From Streptacidiphilus fuscans (lineage in GTDB: Bacteria > Actinomycetota > Actinomycetes > Streptomycetales > Streptomycetaceae), in NCBI RefSeq assembly GCF_015690355.1, contig NZ_JADPRT010000018.1:62001-126000 (forward strand): 64,000 bases of DNA. Reading direction: 5' to 3'. The number at the start of each line of letters is the position of its first letter. Positions within the stretch are counted from its first letter, which is position 1. The position numbers were made by a program, and so were the translations under genes. Below are positions 56,256 to 64,000 of the stretch, one piece after another. The notes under the pieces are model-generated. The model did not search any database. It was not told where the DNA came from and saw only the letters and a list, made by a program, of their open reading frames with translations.

Positions 56256-57248
56256 ATGTCAGGAACGAGCCGAAGGCTGTCCATACCCGGAGCCGCCCTG
56301 CTGGCGTGCGCCACCGCGTTCGGGATCTCCGCTGCTCCCGCCCACGCGTCCGCGACCTACTCGGCGTTCGCCTTCTCCCTCGGGAGCAGTGAGCCGACGA
56401 TCTACTCGTTCATCAACTCGGCCACCAGCACGCTCGACATGACCATGTACGAGCTGAACGACACCACCGCGGTCAACGACCTCATCGCGCGCGAGCAGGC
56501 CGGGGTCAAGGTCCGGGTCATCCTGGACGAGCGGGAGAAGTCGACCAACTCCTCGGCCTACTCCAAGCTGAAGGCCGCCGGTGTGGGCGTGGTCTACTCG
56601 TCGACCACCTACTACTACACCCACCAGAAGACCATCACGGTCAACGGCACGGAGTCGCTGATCCTGACGGGCAACCTCACCTCCGAGTACTACCCGACCA
56701 GTCGCGACTACGGCGTGTTCGACAACGACGTGAACGACGTCGCGGCCGTCGAGAAGGTCTTCAACGCCGACTACGCCCACACCGCCGTCACCCCCGGCGA
56801 CGGCGACAACCTGCTCTGGTCCCCGACCGACTCCCAGACCCGGCTGCTGTCCGTGATCAACGGCGCGACCAAGACGCTGGACGTCGAGGAGGAGGAGTTC
56901 AGCGACACCGCCGTGGTCAATGCCATCACCGCACGGGCCAAGGCCGGCGTGAAGGTCCGCGTCGTACTGGAAACCCCGGCCGACTACTCCTCCGAGGTTT
57001 CCGCGGTGCAGGCCGCGGGCGGCACCGTCGTGGGCTACTCGTCCAGCACCGGCTTCTACGTCCATGCAAAGGCGATTGTCGCCGACTACGGCCTGCCCAC
57101 GATGAAGGTGGAGGCGGGCTCGATGAACGTGACCAGCAACTCCCTTCAGAACAACCGCGAGTTGGGCGTCATCCTCACCGACTCCGGCGTGGCCTCCGTC
57201 ATCGAGACCACCTTCGCGGGCGATTACTCCGGCGGCACCCCGGCCTGA
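56256..57248 (+). CDS. Secreted phospholipase-D-like protein with two HKD motifs
   Basis: 330 residues with a signal peptide (to about AHASA). Two PLD half-domains: the first has YTHQKTITVNG followed by ILTGNLTSEYY, and the second VHAKAIVADYG followed by VEAGSMNVTSNSLQNNRE. The second HKD (HxK-x4-D) is canonical. In the first, the Asp position is Asn (HQKTITVN), a change that may weaken activity, although the His and Lys remain. Family members cleave phosphodiesters of lipids or nucleic acids, or are endonuclease-like. The extracellular location favours phospholipid or DNA as substrate. Ribosome binding site GGGAGG 8 nt upstream. Confidence 0.9.
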   Translation: MSGTSRRLSIPGAALLACATAFGISAAPAHASATYSAFAFSLGSSEPTIYSFINSATSTLDMTMYELNDTTAVNDLIAREQAGVKVRVILDEREKSTNSSAYSKLKAAGVGVVYSSTTYYYTHQKTITVNGTESLILTGNLTSEYYPTSRDYGVFDNDVNDVAAVEKVFNADYAHTAVTPGDGDNLLWSPTDSQTRLLSVINGATKTLDVEEEEFSDTAVVNAITARAKAGVKVRVVLETPADYSSEVSAVQAAGGTVVGYSSSTGFYVHAKAIVADYGLPTMKVEAGSMNVTSNSLQNNRELGVILTDSGVASVIETTFAGDYSGGTPA

Positions 57249-57339
57249 GCGTCCGCGCGGCACCGTTCGGCCTGAGGGCAGGCCCGGCCGCGCCGGGCCT
57301 GCTCGCGGTTCGCTGCTCTCCGCAGCGGCAGGGAGGCCG

Positions 57340-57714
57340 TCAGTAGGGAGACGGCTGGTTGTGGACGATGATCAAGGATGTGATCCCGTCGTCGGCGACC
57401 GTGACGTAGTTGGTGAGCACGAGTTCGTCGGGCAGGTTCGTCTTGTCGTACGCGCCGTCGTAGCGCGCCCGCAGGATCGTCAGGCCGGGACGGCTCACGA
57501 CCTCGGTCACGTCCATGGTGACCTTGTCGCCGACGATCTCTCGGCTCACCCAGGCGCGGATCGCGGCGGGGTCGGCGAACTCGTGGTGCGCGTCGTTGAC
57601 GACGGCCGTGTCGGCGAAGGTCGCCATGACGGCGTCCACGTCGAAGGCGTTGACCGCGTCGATGTAGGCGGCGACGACGTCGGGCAGAACCGTGGTCCGG
57701 GTGTGGGTGTTCAT
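57340..57714 (-). CDS. SnoaL-like (NTF2-fold) small protein
   Basis: 124 residues from ATG 57714 (AAGGAG 7 nt upstream). Pattern VVAAYIDAVNAFDVDAVMATFADTAVVNDAHHEFADPAAIRAWVSREI and VLTNYVTVADDGITSLIIVHN, as in SnoaL-like polyketide cyclases and NTF2-like proteins. The His-Asp pair in NDAHHEF could line the pocket. Divergent from a MerR regulator with a MerR-type palindrome between, so it may be induced by the ligand that regulator senses. Confidence 0.88.
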   Translation of the reverse strand: MNTHTRTTVLPDVVAAYIDAVNAFDVDAVMATFADTAVVNDAHHEFADPAAIRAWVSREIVGDKVTMDVTEVVSRPGLTILRARYDGAYDKTNLPDELVLTNYVTVADDGITSLIIVHNQPSPY

Positions 57715-57810
57715 GGGGGCTCCTTGGATGACCTCGGCACGACGGTGCGGTGCCTGATCAAACGGTGGGCCCTGCCCGCACGGGAGAGTCAACCGCCGCC
57801 TCTGCGCTGG

Positions 57811-57831
57811 ACCCTCCAGCAGGGGGAGGGT
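57811..57831. promoter_or_regulatory. MerR-type operator
   Basis: ACCCTCC (57811-57817) and GGAGGGT (57825-57831) are exact arms around AGCAGGG. Operators of this form lie in the long spacer of promoters activated by MerR proteins. It lies 14 bp before the merR-like ATG and 97 bp before the SnoaL-like start. Confidence 0.7.
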
Positions 57832-57844
57832 TGACACTGGTGCC

Positions 57845-58663
57845 ATGCACACAGGCCTGACGGTCGGCGAGTTCTCCCGCGTCACCCATCTGAGCATCAA
57901 GACCCTGCGGCACTACCACGAGGTCGGGCTGCTCGCGCCTGCTGCTGTCGACCCGGGCACCGGCTACCGGCACTACTCCCTGGACCAGGTGCCTACCGCT
58001 CAGGTGATCGTGCGCCTGCGGAACCTCGACATGCCGGTGGCGGACGTGAAGGCGGTGCTGGCCGCGGAGGACGTGGGCACCCGCAACGAGCTGATCGCCG
58101 CGCATCTCGCCCGTCTGGAGGACCGGCTCGCGCAGGCGCAGAGCGCCGTCGAGTCGTTGCGCGACCTGCTGGCCCGGCCCGCGCACGCGGCGGCCGTCGA
58201 GTACCGCACGGTCCGCGAGCAGGCGGCGATCGGCATCCGCGCCGTCGTCGACCGGCAGGACGTGGTGAGCTGGTGGCAGGGCGCGCTGGGCGAGTTGCAC
58301 GGTTTCACCAGGGCCCGGGGGCTGCGCACGACCGGTCCGTTGGGCGGGTTGTTCGCGAGCGGGTTGGTCCAGGACGAGCGCGGTGACGCGCTCGTCTTCG
58401 TCCCGGTCGAGGGCGAGGTTCGCCCGGTCGGCCGGATCGACGCCGTGGTGGTGCCCGGCGCGGAACTCGCGGTCGCGGTCCACCGCGGGCCGCTGCAGAC
58501 CATCGACCTCACCTACGGCGACCTGGGCACCTACGCCGCCCGGCACGAGATCGGCGTCGACGGCCCGCTGCGGGAGTTCTACCTGCGCGGCCCCCTCGAC
58601 GGGGTCGATGACGACGACTGGGTCACCGAGGTCGGCTGGCCCATCTTCCGCGCGGACGGCTAG
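57845..58663 (+). CDS. MerR-family regulator with GyrI-like effector domain
   Basis: 272 residues. N-terminal winged helix-turn-helix GEFSRVTHLSIKTLRHYHEVGLLAPAAVDPGTGYRHYS, dimerisation helix (HLARLEDRLAQAQSAVESLRDLL) and a C-terminal GyrI-like/effector-binding domain (VREQAAIGIRAVVDRQ to VTEVGWPIF). This BmrR/TipA-like layout senses hydrophobic cationic or multidrug ligands. GACACT seven bases before the ATG may be a -10 box, so a leaderless message is possible. Likely controls itself and the divergent SnoaL-like gene. Confidence 0.93.
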   Translation: MHTGLTVGEFSRVTHLSIKTLRHYHEVGLLAPAAVDPGTGYRHYSLDQVPTAQVIVRLRNLDMPVADVKAVLAAEDVGTRNELIAAHLARLEDRLAQAQSAVESLRDLLARPAHAAAVEYRTVREQAAIGIRAVVDRQDVVSWWQGALGELHGFTRARGLRTTGPLGGLFASGLVQDERGDALVFVPVEGEVRPVGRIDAVVVPGAELAVAVHRGPLQTIDLTYGDLGTYAARHEIGVDGPLREFYLRGPLDGVDDDDWVTEVGWPIFRADG

Positions 58664-58812
58664 CCACTGGCCGCTCACTCGGGCGCTGTCGTCCACTCTC
58701 GCGGCTCGCGGGTCGTGGCTCGCGGCGCGGTCGGTTGCGGGGGAGGGTGGAGCCGTCGCCCCGGGCCTGCGGCGGTGGACCGGTCGGCGCGTGTGGAGGG
58801 AGGTGTTGGCGG

Positions 58813-59463
58813 GTGGTGGTGCACGTGTTGGTCGCGGACGACAGCGAACTGGTGCGCCGGGGGCTGGTGGACGTGCTGGAGTCCAGCGACGAGCTGCACG
58901 TCGTGGCTCAGGCGTGGGACGGGCGCAGCGCGGTGGACGCGGCCCGTTCGGCATCGCCGGACGTGGCGCTGGTGGACATCCGGATGCCGGGGCTGGACGG
59001 GCTCGCCGCGACGAGGGAGATGCGCGGGTTGCCGCGTCCACCGCGGGTGCTGATCCTGACCACGTTCGCGGAGGACGAGTACGTGCGCGAGGCGTTGGAG
59101 GCGGGGGCGTCGGGATTCCTGCTCAAGGACACCCCGCCCCGTGAGCTGATCCGGGCCGTGGTGCAGGTGGCGGAGGGGCTGACACCGTTGGATCCGGCGG
59201 TGGCCGGGCAGGTGGTCGAGTCGTTCACCGGTATCGCCCGGCTGTCCGCCGCGGAGCAGGAGATGGTGGCCTCGCTGGCGCCGCGCGAGGTGGAGCTGAT
59301 CGGGATGATCGGGCACGGCTGGAGCAACGCGCAGATCGCCGCCGCCCTGCACGTCGCGGAGGGGACGGCGAAGAGCCAGGTGAGTCGGCTGCTGACGAAG
59401 ATCGGCGCGGAGAACCGGGTACAGGCGGCCCGGCTGGCCATCCGTGCGGGACTGGCGGACTGA
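58813..59463 (+). CDS. LuxR/NarL-type response regulator
   Basis: 216 residues from GTG 58813; three consecutive GTG codons make the exact start uncertain (GGAGGGAGG lies upstream). Receiver: VLVADDSELVRRGLVDVL with acidic pocket, phosphoacceptor Asp in VALVDIRMPG, and Lys in GFLLKDTPP. DNA-binding: LAPREVELIGMIGHGWSNAQIAAALHVAEGTAKSQVSRLLTKIGA. Its kinase is encoded convergently, 32 bp away tail to tail. That order is unusual because such pairs are normally coupled head to tail. Confidence 0.94.
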   Translation: MVVHVLVADDSELVRRGLVDVLESSDELHVVAQAWDGRSAVDAARSASPDVALVDIRMPGLDGLAATREMRGLPRPPRVLILTTFAEDEYVREALEAGASGFLLKDTPPRELIRAVVQVAEGLTPLDPAVAGQVVESFTGIARLSAAEQEMVASLAPREVELIGMIGHGWSNAQIAAALHVAEGTAKSQVSRLLTKIGAENRVQAARLAIRAGLAD

Positions 59464-59495
59464 CCGCCGCGCCCCGCATCGCTCGCTCGCGGCGG

Positions 59496-60695
59496 TCAAG
59501 CGCTGGGTCCGGTCGGGTCGGCGTGCCCGGGGCGCGCGGGTAGCTGGAGGCTGAGCCGGAACCCGCCCTGATACGGACCCGCCTCGACGCTGCCACCGAG
59601 CAGCGCGGCGCGTTCACGCAGGCCGAGCAGCCCGTTTCCACCGCTGGGCAGACCGTGTTCCGGTGCCCGGGTGGGCGGGCCGTTGACGACGGTGACCTGT
59701 ACCGCGTCTGCCCCGCTGTTCACGGTCACGCTGATCGGGGCGCCGGGGGCGTGCTTGGCGGCGTTGGTCAGCGCCTCCTGGACCGCCCGGTACACGGCCT
59801 GCTGCACCACCGTCGGCAGCCCTTCCGGGTGACCGGACACGTGCAACGCGACGTCGTGGCCCGTCTGGCGGGTGCGGTCCGCCAGGCCGGGCAGCGCGGA
59901 CGCGTCCGGCTGCGGCGTCAGCGGTGCCCGATGGTGGGGATCGCGGGACTCACGGGACCGGTCGGGTGCGAGGACGCCGAGGATCTCGCGCAGTTCCTCC
60001 AGCGCGTGGCGACCCTCGGTGCGGATCAGCCCGGCCTTCTCGGCGACCTGCTCCGGGTCGGGATCGCGGGCGACCTCCAGCGAGCCGGCGGTCAGAACCA
60101 TGTGGCCGACCCGGTGCGAGACCACGTCGTGCATCTCCCGCGCGATCCGACGCCGCTCCGTCTCGCGGGCCTGTTCGACCAGCAGCGCGTGCCAGCGCTC
60201 CACCACGACCAGCTCGCTCCGCGCAGCCGCAGCCAGGTCGCGGCGCAGCGCCACCGCGTAGCCCACCACCAGCGGACCCACGACCGCGGCGAGGCTGTAC
60301 GCGGCCTCCCGCAGGTTCCACTGCGGTCCGCCGCCCTGGACCGCCACCAGGTCCGCCGCGCAGCCGGCCACCCCGAACGCCCACAGCGTCCGCGCGGAGC
60401 GGCGGCACTCGTCCCCGACGGTGTACATGGCCACCGCCAGCGCGGTGGGCGTGAACGCGACCATGTGTGCCACCAGCAGCACGCACGCCACCACGCGCGG
60501 CGCGCGTCGGCGCCACCACAGCACCAGCGCGACCGCCCCGGAGAACGAGGCCACCAGCGCGATCGACTGCCCGGTCAGCAGCCCGTTCGAGGGCTTGACC
60601 CAGCTGTTGGCCACCCCTAGCACCGCGGCGACGGCTACCACCACGGCATCCACGCGTCGCGGAGGCCACCGCCGGTGCAGTGCGGGAGCGGTCAC
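59496..60695 (-). CDS. Sensor histidine kinase (HisKA_3/NarX-like class)
   Basis: 399 residues. Five or so membrane helices in the first 155 residues, then HisKA_3 box RETERRRIAREMHDVVSHRV with phosphoacceptor His189, and the ATPase domain (AVYRAVQEALTNAAKHAPGAP, GGNGLLGLRERAALLGGSVEAGPYQGGFRLSLQLP). Three or four helices should span the membrane, with almost no outside loop, so it probably senses within the membrane. Tail-to-tail with the response regulator; control of both genes must come from separate promoters. A 18-bp palindrome lies just upstream of its start. Confidence 0.93.
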   Translation of the reverse strand: MTAPALHRRWPPRRVDAVVVAVAAVLGVANSWVKPSNGLLTGQSIALVASFSGAVALVLWWRRRAPRVVACVLLVAHMVAFTPTALAVAMYTVGDECRRSARTLWAFGVAGCAADLVAVQGGGPQWNLREAAYSLAAVVGPLVVGYAVALRRDLAAAARSELVVVERWHALLVEQARETERRRIAREMHDVVSHRVGHMVLTAGSLEVARDPDPEQVAEKAGLIRTEGRHALEELREILGVLAPDRSRESRDPHHRAPLTPQPDASALPGLADRTRQTGHDVALHVSGHPEGLPTVVQQAVYRAVQEALTNAAKHAPGAPISVTVNSGADAVQVTVVNGPPTRAPEHGLPSGGNGLLGLRERAALLGGSVEAGPYQGGFRLSLQLPARPGHADPTGPSA

Positions 60696-60723
60696 GTCTC
60701 GACGCTAGAACAGCGCCGAGACC

Positions 60724-60741
60724 GCGCAACCCAGGTTGCGC
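60724..60741. promoter_or_regulatory. 18-bp palindrome upstream of kinase gene
   Basis: GCGCAACC (60724-60731) and GGTTGCGC (60734-60741) are perfect arms around CA. It lies 29 bp upstream of the kinase start on the minus strand and could be an operator for the neighbouring response regulator. Confidence 0.5.
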
Positions 60742-61020
60742 GAATCGACGACGAAAGGCGCACGAACCGGGCATTCGGGCTCGGAAGACTTGATGCGAGG
60801 GCACGAACGGACGGCAACGCCGCCGTCCCGCCTGCGGGTACTGCGCTTCGCCGCAACCCGCTCGCCCATCGAGGCCCGGCATCGTGCCCTTGCCGCCCCG
60901 TGGCCGGACCGCTTCGCGTGCGTCCGCCGGTGGCCCGCCACTCCGCCCGCGCGCCCAAGCCGTACCCGGCGCGCGAAGGCGGACGTGCTGACCTTGCCCC
61001 CGAGCTTGAGGACCCCCTTT
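60742..61020. other. Intergenic leader of the transglycosylase gene
   Basis: The frame of the downstream gene stays open through here but the composition (Arg/Pro-rich) is not that of an export signal, so it is taken as untranslated. I looked for a second ydaO-type aptamer and did not find its conserved GTCAGC or GGGGTGAATC blocks. Confidence 0.4.
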
Positions 61021-61674
61021 ATGCTGCCCCGCACCTGGACGACCCGTATCAACCGCCGCCAGGCCCGCCTCGCGCTGTACGCAGGCCTCGGCACCACCGT
61101 CGTCGTGGCCGGCTTGAGCACCGCCGCACTGGCCCACGGCGGTTCCGCCCAGCCGGGCCCGACCCTCCACGTCGGCTCCCCGGCGACCCCCGCCCCGACC
61201 GGGCCGCAGCCGACGGAGCCCGTGCCCACCACACCCGCTCCGGCGAAGGCCGCCCCCGCCAAAGCCGCCCCCGCCAACGCGGCACCGGTCAAAGCCGCCC
61301 CGGCGAAGCCCGCAGCCGTGGTCCAGGCAGCCGCGAAGAGCTGTGGCAACAACCTCGACGGCTGGATCGCCGAAGCCCGCGACATCCTCTCCGCCCACGG
61401 GGACAAGGTCCCCTCCGCGGCAGCGATCAAGGCCCGCGCCCTGACCGAGTCGTCCGGCAACCCGAAGGCCGAGAACCACTGGGACGCCAACGAAGCCGCC
61501 TACGGCGGCACGTACGGCCTGATCCAGACCATCAAGCCGACCTTCGCCGCCTACTCACTCCCCGGCCACAAGGACATCCTTCACCCCGTCGACTCGGTGA
61601 TCGCCGGAGTCCGCTACGCCAACGACCGCTACGGCTCCTTCGAGGCGATCGCCTACGCCAAGACCGGCTACTGA
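61021..61674 (+). CDS. Secreted transglycosylase-like (SLT) protein
   Basis: 217 residues from ATG 61021 (GAGG 8 nt upstream). Signal/anchor segment (QARLALYAGLGTTVVVAGLSTAALA), a low-complexity Ala/Pro/Lys linker with APAKAAPAK repeats, then the lytic-transglycosylase fold: catalytic Glu in ARALTESSGNPKAENHWDANEAAYGGTYGLIQTIKPTF and IAGVRYANDRYGSFEAI. Resembles the actinobacterial SLT/Rpf-like proteins that cleave peptidoglycan glycan strands during growth or outgrowth. A small RsbW-like ATPase gene follows 38 bp downstream. Confidence 0.9.
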   Translation: MLPRTWTTRINRRQARLALYAGLGTTVVVAGLSTAALAHGGSAQPGPTLHVGSPATPAPTGPQPTEPVPTTPAPAKAAPAKAAPANAAPVKAAPAKPAAVVQAAAKSCGNNLDGWIAEARDILSAHGDKVPSAAAIKARALTESSGNPKAENHWDANEAAYGGTYGLIQTIKPTFAAYSLPGHKDILHPVDSVIAGVRYANDRYGSFEAIAYAKTGY

Positions 61675-61712
61675 CCTCCCGTAGCACCCGACGACGCGAA
61701 GGAAGCCCCACC

Positions 61713-62126
61713 GTGCCCGCCAGCTCTCAGCCCTCGACCGCCGACCTGTGTCTGCCCGCCACCCCTTTCGCCGCGTGCCGCGCCCGGCGCGCGCTCGACG
61801 CCCTGATCCCCGAGGGCTGCGAGGACGGGCGGTTGCTCGTGTCCGAAGCCGTCGCGAACGCGGTCGAGCACACCGCCACCGTCCAGGTCCACGTGCTGCT
61901 CCGCCACGAACCAGGGGATCGACGGCTGCTGTGCGCGGTCCACGACACCAGCACCACCACCCCGGCGACGGACCCGTGCGGCCACGCCGACCCCGGGGCC
62001 GAGAGCGGCCGTGGCCTGCACCTGATCGACGCCCTCGCCGACGTCTGGGGCTACCTGCCGGACGATGCCGGCAAATGGCTCTGGTTCAGCCTCACTCCCG
62101 AATCGACCCAGGGAAACGCGGCATGA
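61713..62126 (+). CDS. RsbW-like ATP-binding protein (HATPase_c)
   Basis: 137 residues from GTG 61713 (GAAGGAAG upstream). Single HATPase domain: CRARRALDALIPEGCEDGRLLVSEAVANAVEHTATVQVHV (N-box), then ESGRGLHLIDALADVWGY (G-box). Streptomycetes have many stand-alone proteins of this kind that act as anti-sigma kinases or as spare partner-switch parts; some no longer bind a sigma factor. Co-transcription with the transglycosylase is likely. It resembles the C-terminal ATPase domains of the two large phosphatases at 24.9-30.1 kb. Confidence 0.88.
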   Translation: MPASSQPSTADLCLPATPFAACRARRALDALIPEGCEDGRLLVSEAVANAVEHTATVQVHVLLRHEPGDRRLLCAVHDTSTTTPATDPCGHADPGAESGRGLHLIDALADVWGYLPDDAGKWLWFSLTPESTQGNAA

Positions 62127-62178
62127 CGGACCGTCGGACGGTCGTCGTACCCCGGTGCCCGGCGAACTGTACGGCCGC

Positions 62179-64000
62179 TCAAGCCTCTTCGACCTCCAGC
62201 ACGACGGCGTCGGCGGGGGCGAGGCGGTGCAGGCCGATGCCGAGGTGTGCCAGGACTGCGCCGATGGCCTCGATGCCGGTGGTGCCGAGGGGTTCGGGGA
62301 TCGGACGCAGGCGGGCGAGTTCGGGGGTGAGGCGGACGCGGTAGCGGGTATGCGGGTCCAGGCCCGGGAGTTTGACCCGGGTGGCCGCGTTCATCACGGG
62401 GCTGTCGAGCTGGGCGTAGCAGTACACCGCGCTGCGCATGTCGTGTGCGACGACTCCGTGGAGCAGGGCGGTGGGGTCGGGCAGGTCGGTGCGGACCACC
62501 GTGCCGGAGTGGATCAGCGGGCGCAGGCGCTTGTACGCGTCGGTCCACGCCTTGAGCTCATCGAGCTCGTCGGGGGTGCAGGTGGTGAGGTCCCACTCCA
62601 GACCCGCGTGCGCGAACAGGGCGGTGGCGCAGCGGAAGGCGAGGCGGGTGACCCGGTGGGTGACGTGGGTCTCGGTCGGGCCGACGTGGCTGCCGACCAG
62701 CTCCGGGGGCAGCAGCAGGGTGGTCCAGCGCTGGATCCGCTGGCGGTCGAGCGGATCGTTGGTGTCCGAGGCCCAGACCCGGTCCGTGCGCTGGAGGATG
62801 CCGAGGTCGACGCGACCGCCGCCGGATGCGCAGGACTCGATCTCCAGCCCCGGGTGACGCGCCTTCAGCGTGTCGACGAGCGCGTACAGGGCACGCGTCT
62901 GGGCGTGCACGCCGGCGCGGCCTTCGTGGACGGCCTCGACCAGGGGCCGGTTGTGGTCCCACTTGAGGTAGGGGATCGGGTACTCGTCCAGCAGCGCCTC
63001 CAGGCGGGCCAGGACGTAGGCGGAGGCTTTGGGGTGGGCGAGGTCGAGGACGTGCTGGTTGCGGCGTTCGTGCGGCAGTCGGCCGGGTGCGGCCAGCAGC
63101 CAGTCGGGGTGGTCGCGGGCGAGGTCGGAGTCGGGGTTGACCATCTCCGGCTCGACCCAGAGCCCGAACTGCATGCCCAGGCCGCGGACATGGTCGACGA
63201 GCGGGTGCAGGCCGTCCGGCCAGACCTTGTCGTCGACGTACCAGTCCCCGAGCCCGGCACGGTCGTGGCGGCGGCCTCGGAACCAGCCGTCGTCCAGCAC
63301 GAACCGTTCGGCGCCGACCTGGGCGGCGCGGTCAGCCAGCGCCTTGAGGCGGTCGAGGTCGTGGTCGAAGTAGACGGCCTCCCAGGTGTTCAGCGTCACC
63401 GGCCGTGGTGCGCGCGGGTGTTGGGGGCGGGCGCGGAGCATCCGATGCAGGCGGTCGCTGATCCCGTCCAGACCGTGCGTGGAGTGGACGAAGAACACCT
63501 CGGGGGTGGTGTAGGACTCCCCGGGACCGAGGCTGATCTCGCCAGGGTGGAGCAGTTCGGCTCCGGCGAGCAGACCGGTGCAGTCCGGGAAGCGCTCCGC
63601 GTAGTGCTCGCTGTCGCCGCTCCAGGCGGTGTGAACGGCCCACACCTCGCCGTCCCCGAAGCCGAACCCGGGCGTGCCCGCCGCGAGCAGCGTCGCCGCG
63701 TCGTGGCCGGGGCGGCCGGTGCGTCCCTCTCGGGCGTGGATGCCGTGCGTGAACGCGTGGCGCTGCGGCACGCGTTCGAGCCCCCAACGGCCCGTCAGGT
63801 CCAGGAGCTCGGTGGCCTCCTCCGGCACCGGCAGCACGCTGCGGAGCGTGTGGAGGTTCCACGGGGTGGTGCTGGAGGCGGAGTTGGTGACGGTGTGGGT
63901 GACGCCCAGCACGCCCTGGGCGGTCAGCCTGAGGTCGGTGCGGACGGTGATGCGTGCGTCCGTGTCGGCTGCTTCGACGGTCAGCCGTGTCGCGCCGTCC
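62179..64000 (-). CDS. GH36 alpha-galactosidase, 5' end outside window
   Basis: At least 606 codons are present; the frame continues past 63912 to the right edge. GH36 landmarks: RPVTLNTWEAVYFDHDLDRLKALADRAAQVGAERFVLDDGWF, FGLWVEPEMVNPDSDLAR, the nucleophile Asp in YLKWDHNRPL and the acid/base Asp in VWASDTNDPLDRQRIQR. The fold is a beta-sandwich N-terminal domain, the TIM barrel and a small C-terminal beta-domain. It would cleave terminal alpha-galactosides such as melibiose or raffinose in the cytosol (no signal seen, but the N-terminus is missing). Converges on the RsbW-like gene with 52 bp between stops. Confidence 0.94.
   Translation of the reverse strand, partial: DGATRLTVEAADTDARITVRTDLRLTAQGVLGVTHTVTNSASSTTPWNLHTLRSVLPVPEEATELLDLTGRWGLERVPQRHAFTHGIHAREGRTGRPGHDAATLLAAGTPGFGFGDGEVWAVHTAWSGDSEHYAERFPDCTGLLAGAELLHPGEISLGPGESYTTPEVFFVHSTHGLDGISDRLHRMLRARPQHPRAPRPVTLNTWEAVYFDHDLDRLKALADRAAQVGAERFVLDDGWFRGRRHDRAGLGDWYVDDKVWPDGLHPLVDHVRGLGMQFGLWVEPEMVNPDSDLARDHPDWLLAAPGRLPHERRNQHVLDLAHPKASAYVLARLEALLDEYPIPYLKWDHNRPLVEAVHEGRAGVHAQTRALYALVDTLKARHPGLEIESCASGGGRVDLGILQRTDRVWASDTNDPLDRQRIQRWTTLLLPPELVGSHVGPTETHVTHRVTRLAFRCATALFAHAGLEWDLTTCTPDELDELKAWTDAYKRLRPLIHSGTVVRTDLPDPTALLHGVVAHDMRSAVYCYAQLDSPVMNAATRVKLPGLDPHTRYRVRLTPELARLRPIPEPLGTTGIEAIGAVLAHLGIGLHRLAPADAVVLEVEEA

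Noticed and set aside
60742..61020. Second c-di-AMP aptamer ahead of the transglycosylase gene
   Set aside because: The conserved GTCAGC and GGGGTGAATC blocks are absent.
62129..62143. Inverted repeat GACCGTC-G-GACGGTC between convergent genes
   Set aside because: Loop of one base and 7-bp arms; could be part of a terminator but too weak to call.
1..64000. tRNA or rRNA genes, phage island, or a biosynthetic gene cluster
   Set aside because: No tRNA-like cloverleaf, rRNA segment, integrase, PKS or NRPS domain was seen. One IS remnant and a few decayed genes do not make an island.

Overview
The window is high-GC DNA with strong G/C third-position bias, frequent GTG starts and strong GGAGG-type ribosome binding sites. 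It looks like the chromosome of a Streptomyces-like actinomycete, probably Streptomycetaceae. Supporting signs are an RbpA-family RNA polymerase-binding protein, an MreB-like protein, large PAS/GAF/PP2C phosphatases, a chitinase behind two DasR-type operators, a c-di-AMP riboswitch ahead of an NlpC/P60 hydrolase, and many Sec/Tat-exported enzymes. The gene mix is accessory or arm-like: regulators, secreted hydrolases and transporters, with no ribosomal, tRNA or core biosynthetic genes and no CRISPR array.

Layout. 1-5.8 kb: 3' part of a sensor kinase, an ECF sigma factor coupled to a membrane protein, the riboswitch-controlled NlpC/P60 hydrolase, and a divergent MarR/ABC-2 pair with a palindromic operator. 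5.9-16.2 kb: PucR-type regulator, Fic-like protein with an altered motif, GH18 chitinase, zinc-ribbon membrane protein, Tat-exported DUF1906 protein with four peptidoglycan-binding modules, COG4705-type membrane protein and an internally repetitive protein. 16.6-23.1 kb: VOC protein, IS256-type remnant, two tiny membrane-protein genes, hypothetical genes, LLM oxidoreductase, a secreted protein with an HEWHE motif, and two decayed rhodanese-like genes. 23-36 kb: RbpA, MreB-like protein, two divergent-lineage PP2C/ATPase signalling proteins, an FtsX-type ABC exporter divergent from a two-component system.

36-50 kb: a DUF3887-type regulator behind twin operator sites, two small membrane proteins, a LacI-associated operon (MFS permease plus aromatic-amino-acid-lyase homologue without the Ala-Ser-Gly of the MIO cofactor), a secreted BNR-repeat protein, amidase, SDR, beta-lactamase-type hydrolase, and a GH1-like protein lacking both catalytic glutamates, divergent from a TetR regulator. 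50.9-64 kb: xanthine-dehydrogenase-type molybdoenzyme (2Fe-2S and Mo domains fused, plus FAD subunit), secreted NHL-like and phospholipase-D-like proteins, MerR/SnoaL-like pair, a convergent two-component system, a secreted transglycosylase with a downstream RsbW-like ATPase, and the start-truncated (by the window edge) GH36 alpha-galactosidase.

No single large new system stands out. The strongest leads for follow-up are the MIO-less lyase operon, the GH1 pseudoenzyme/TetR locus, the degenerate Fic protein, the repetitive 14.8-16.2 kb protein and the tiny membrane proteins. All functional assignments are from motif recognition by eye; no database search was run.
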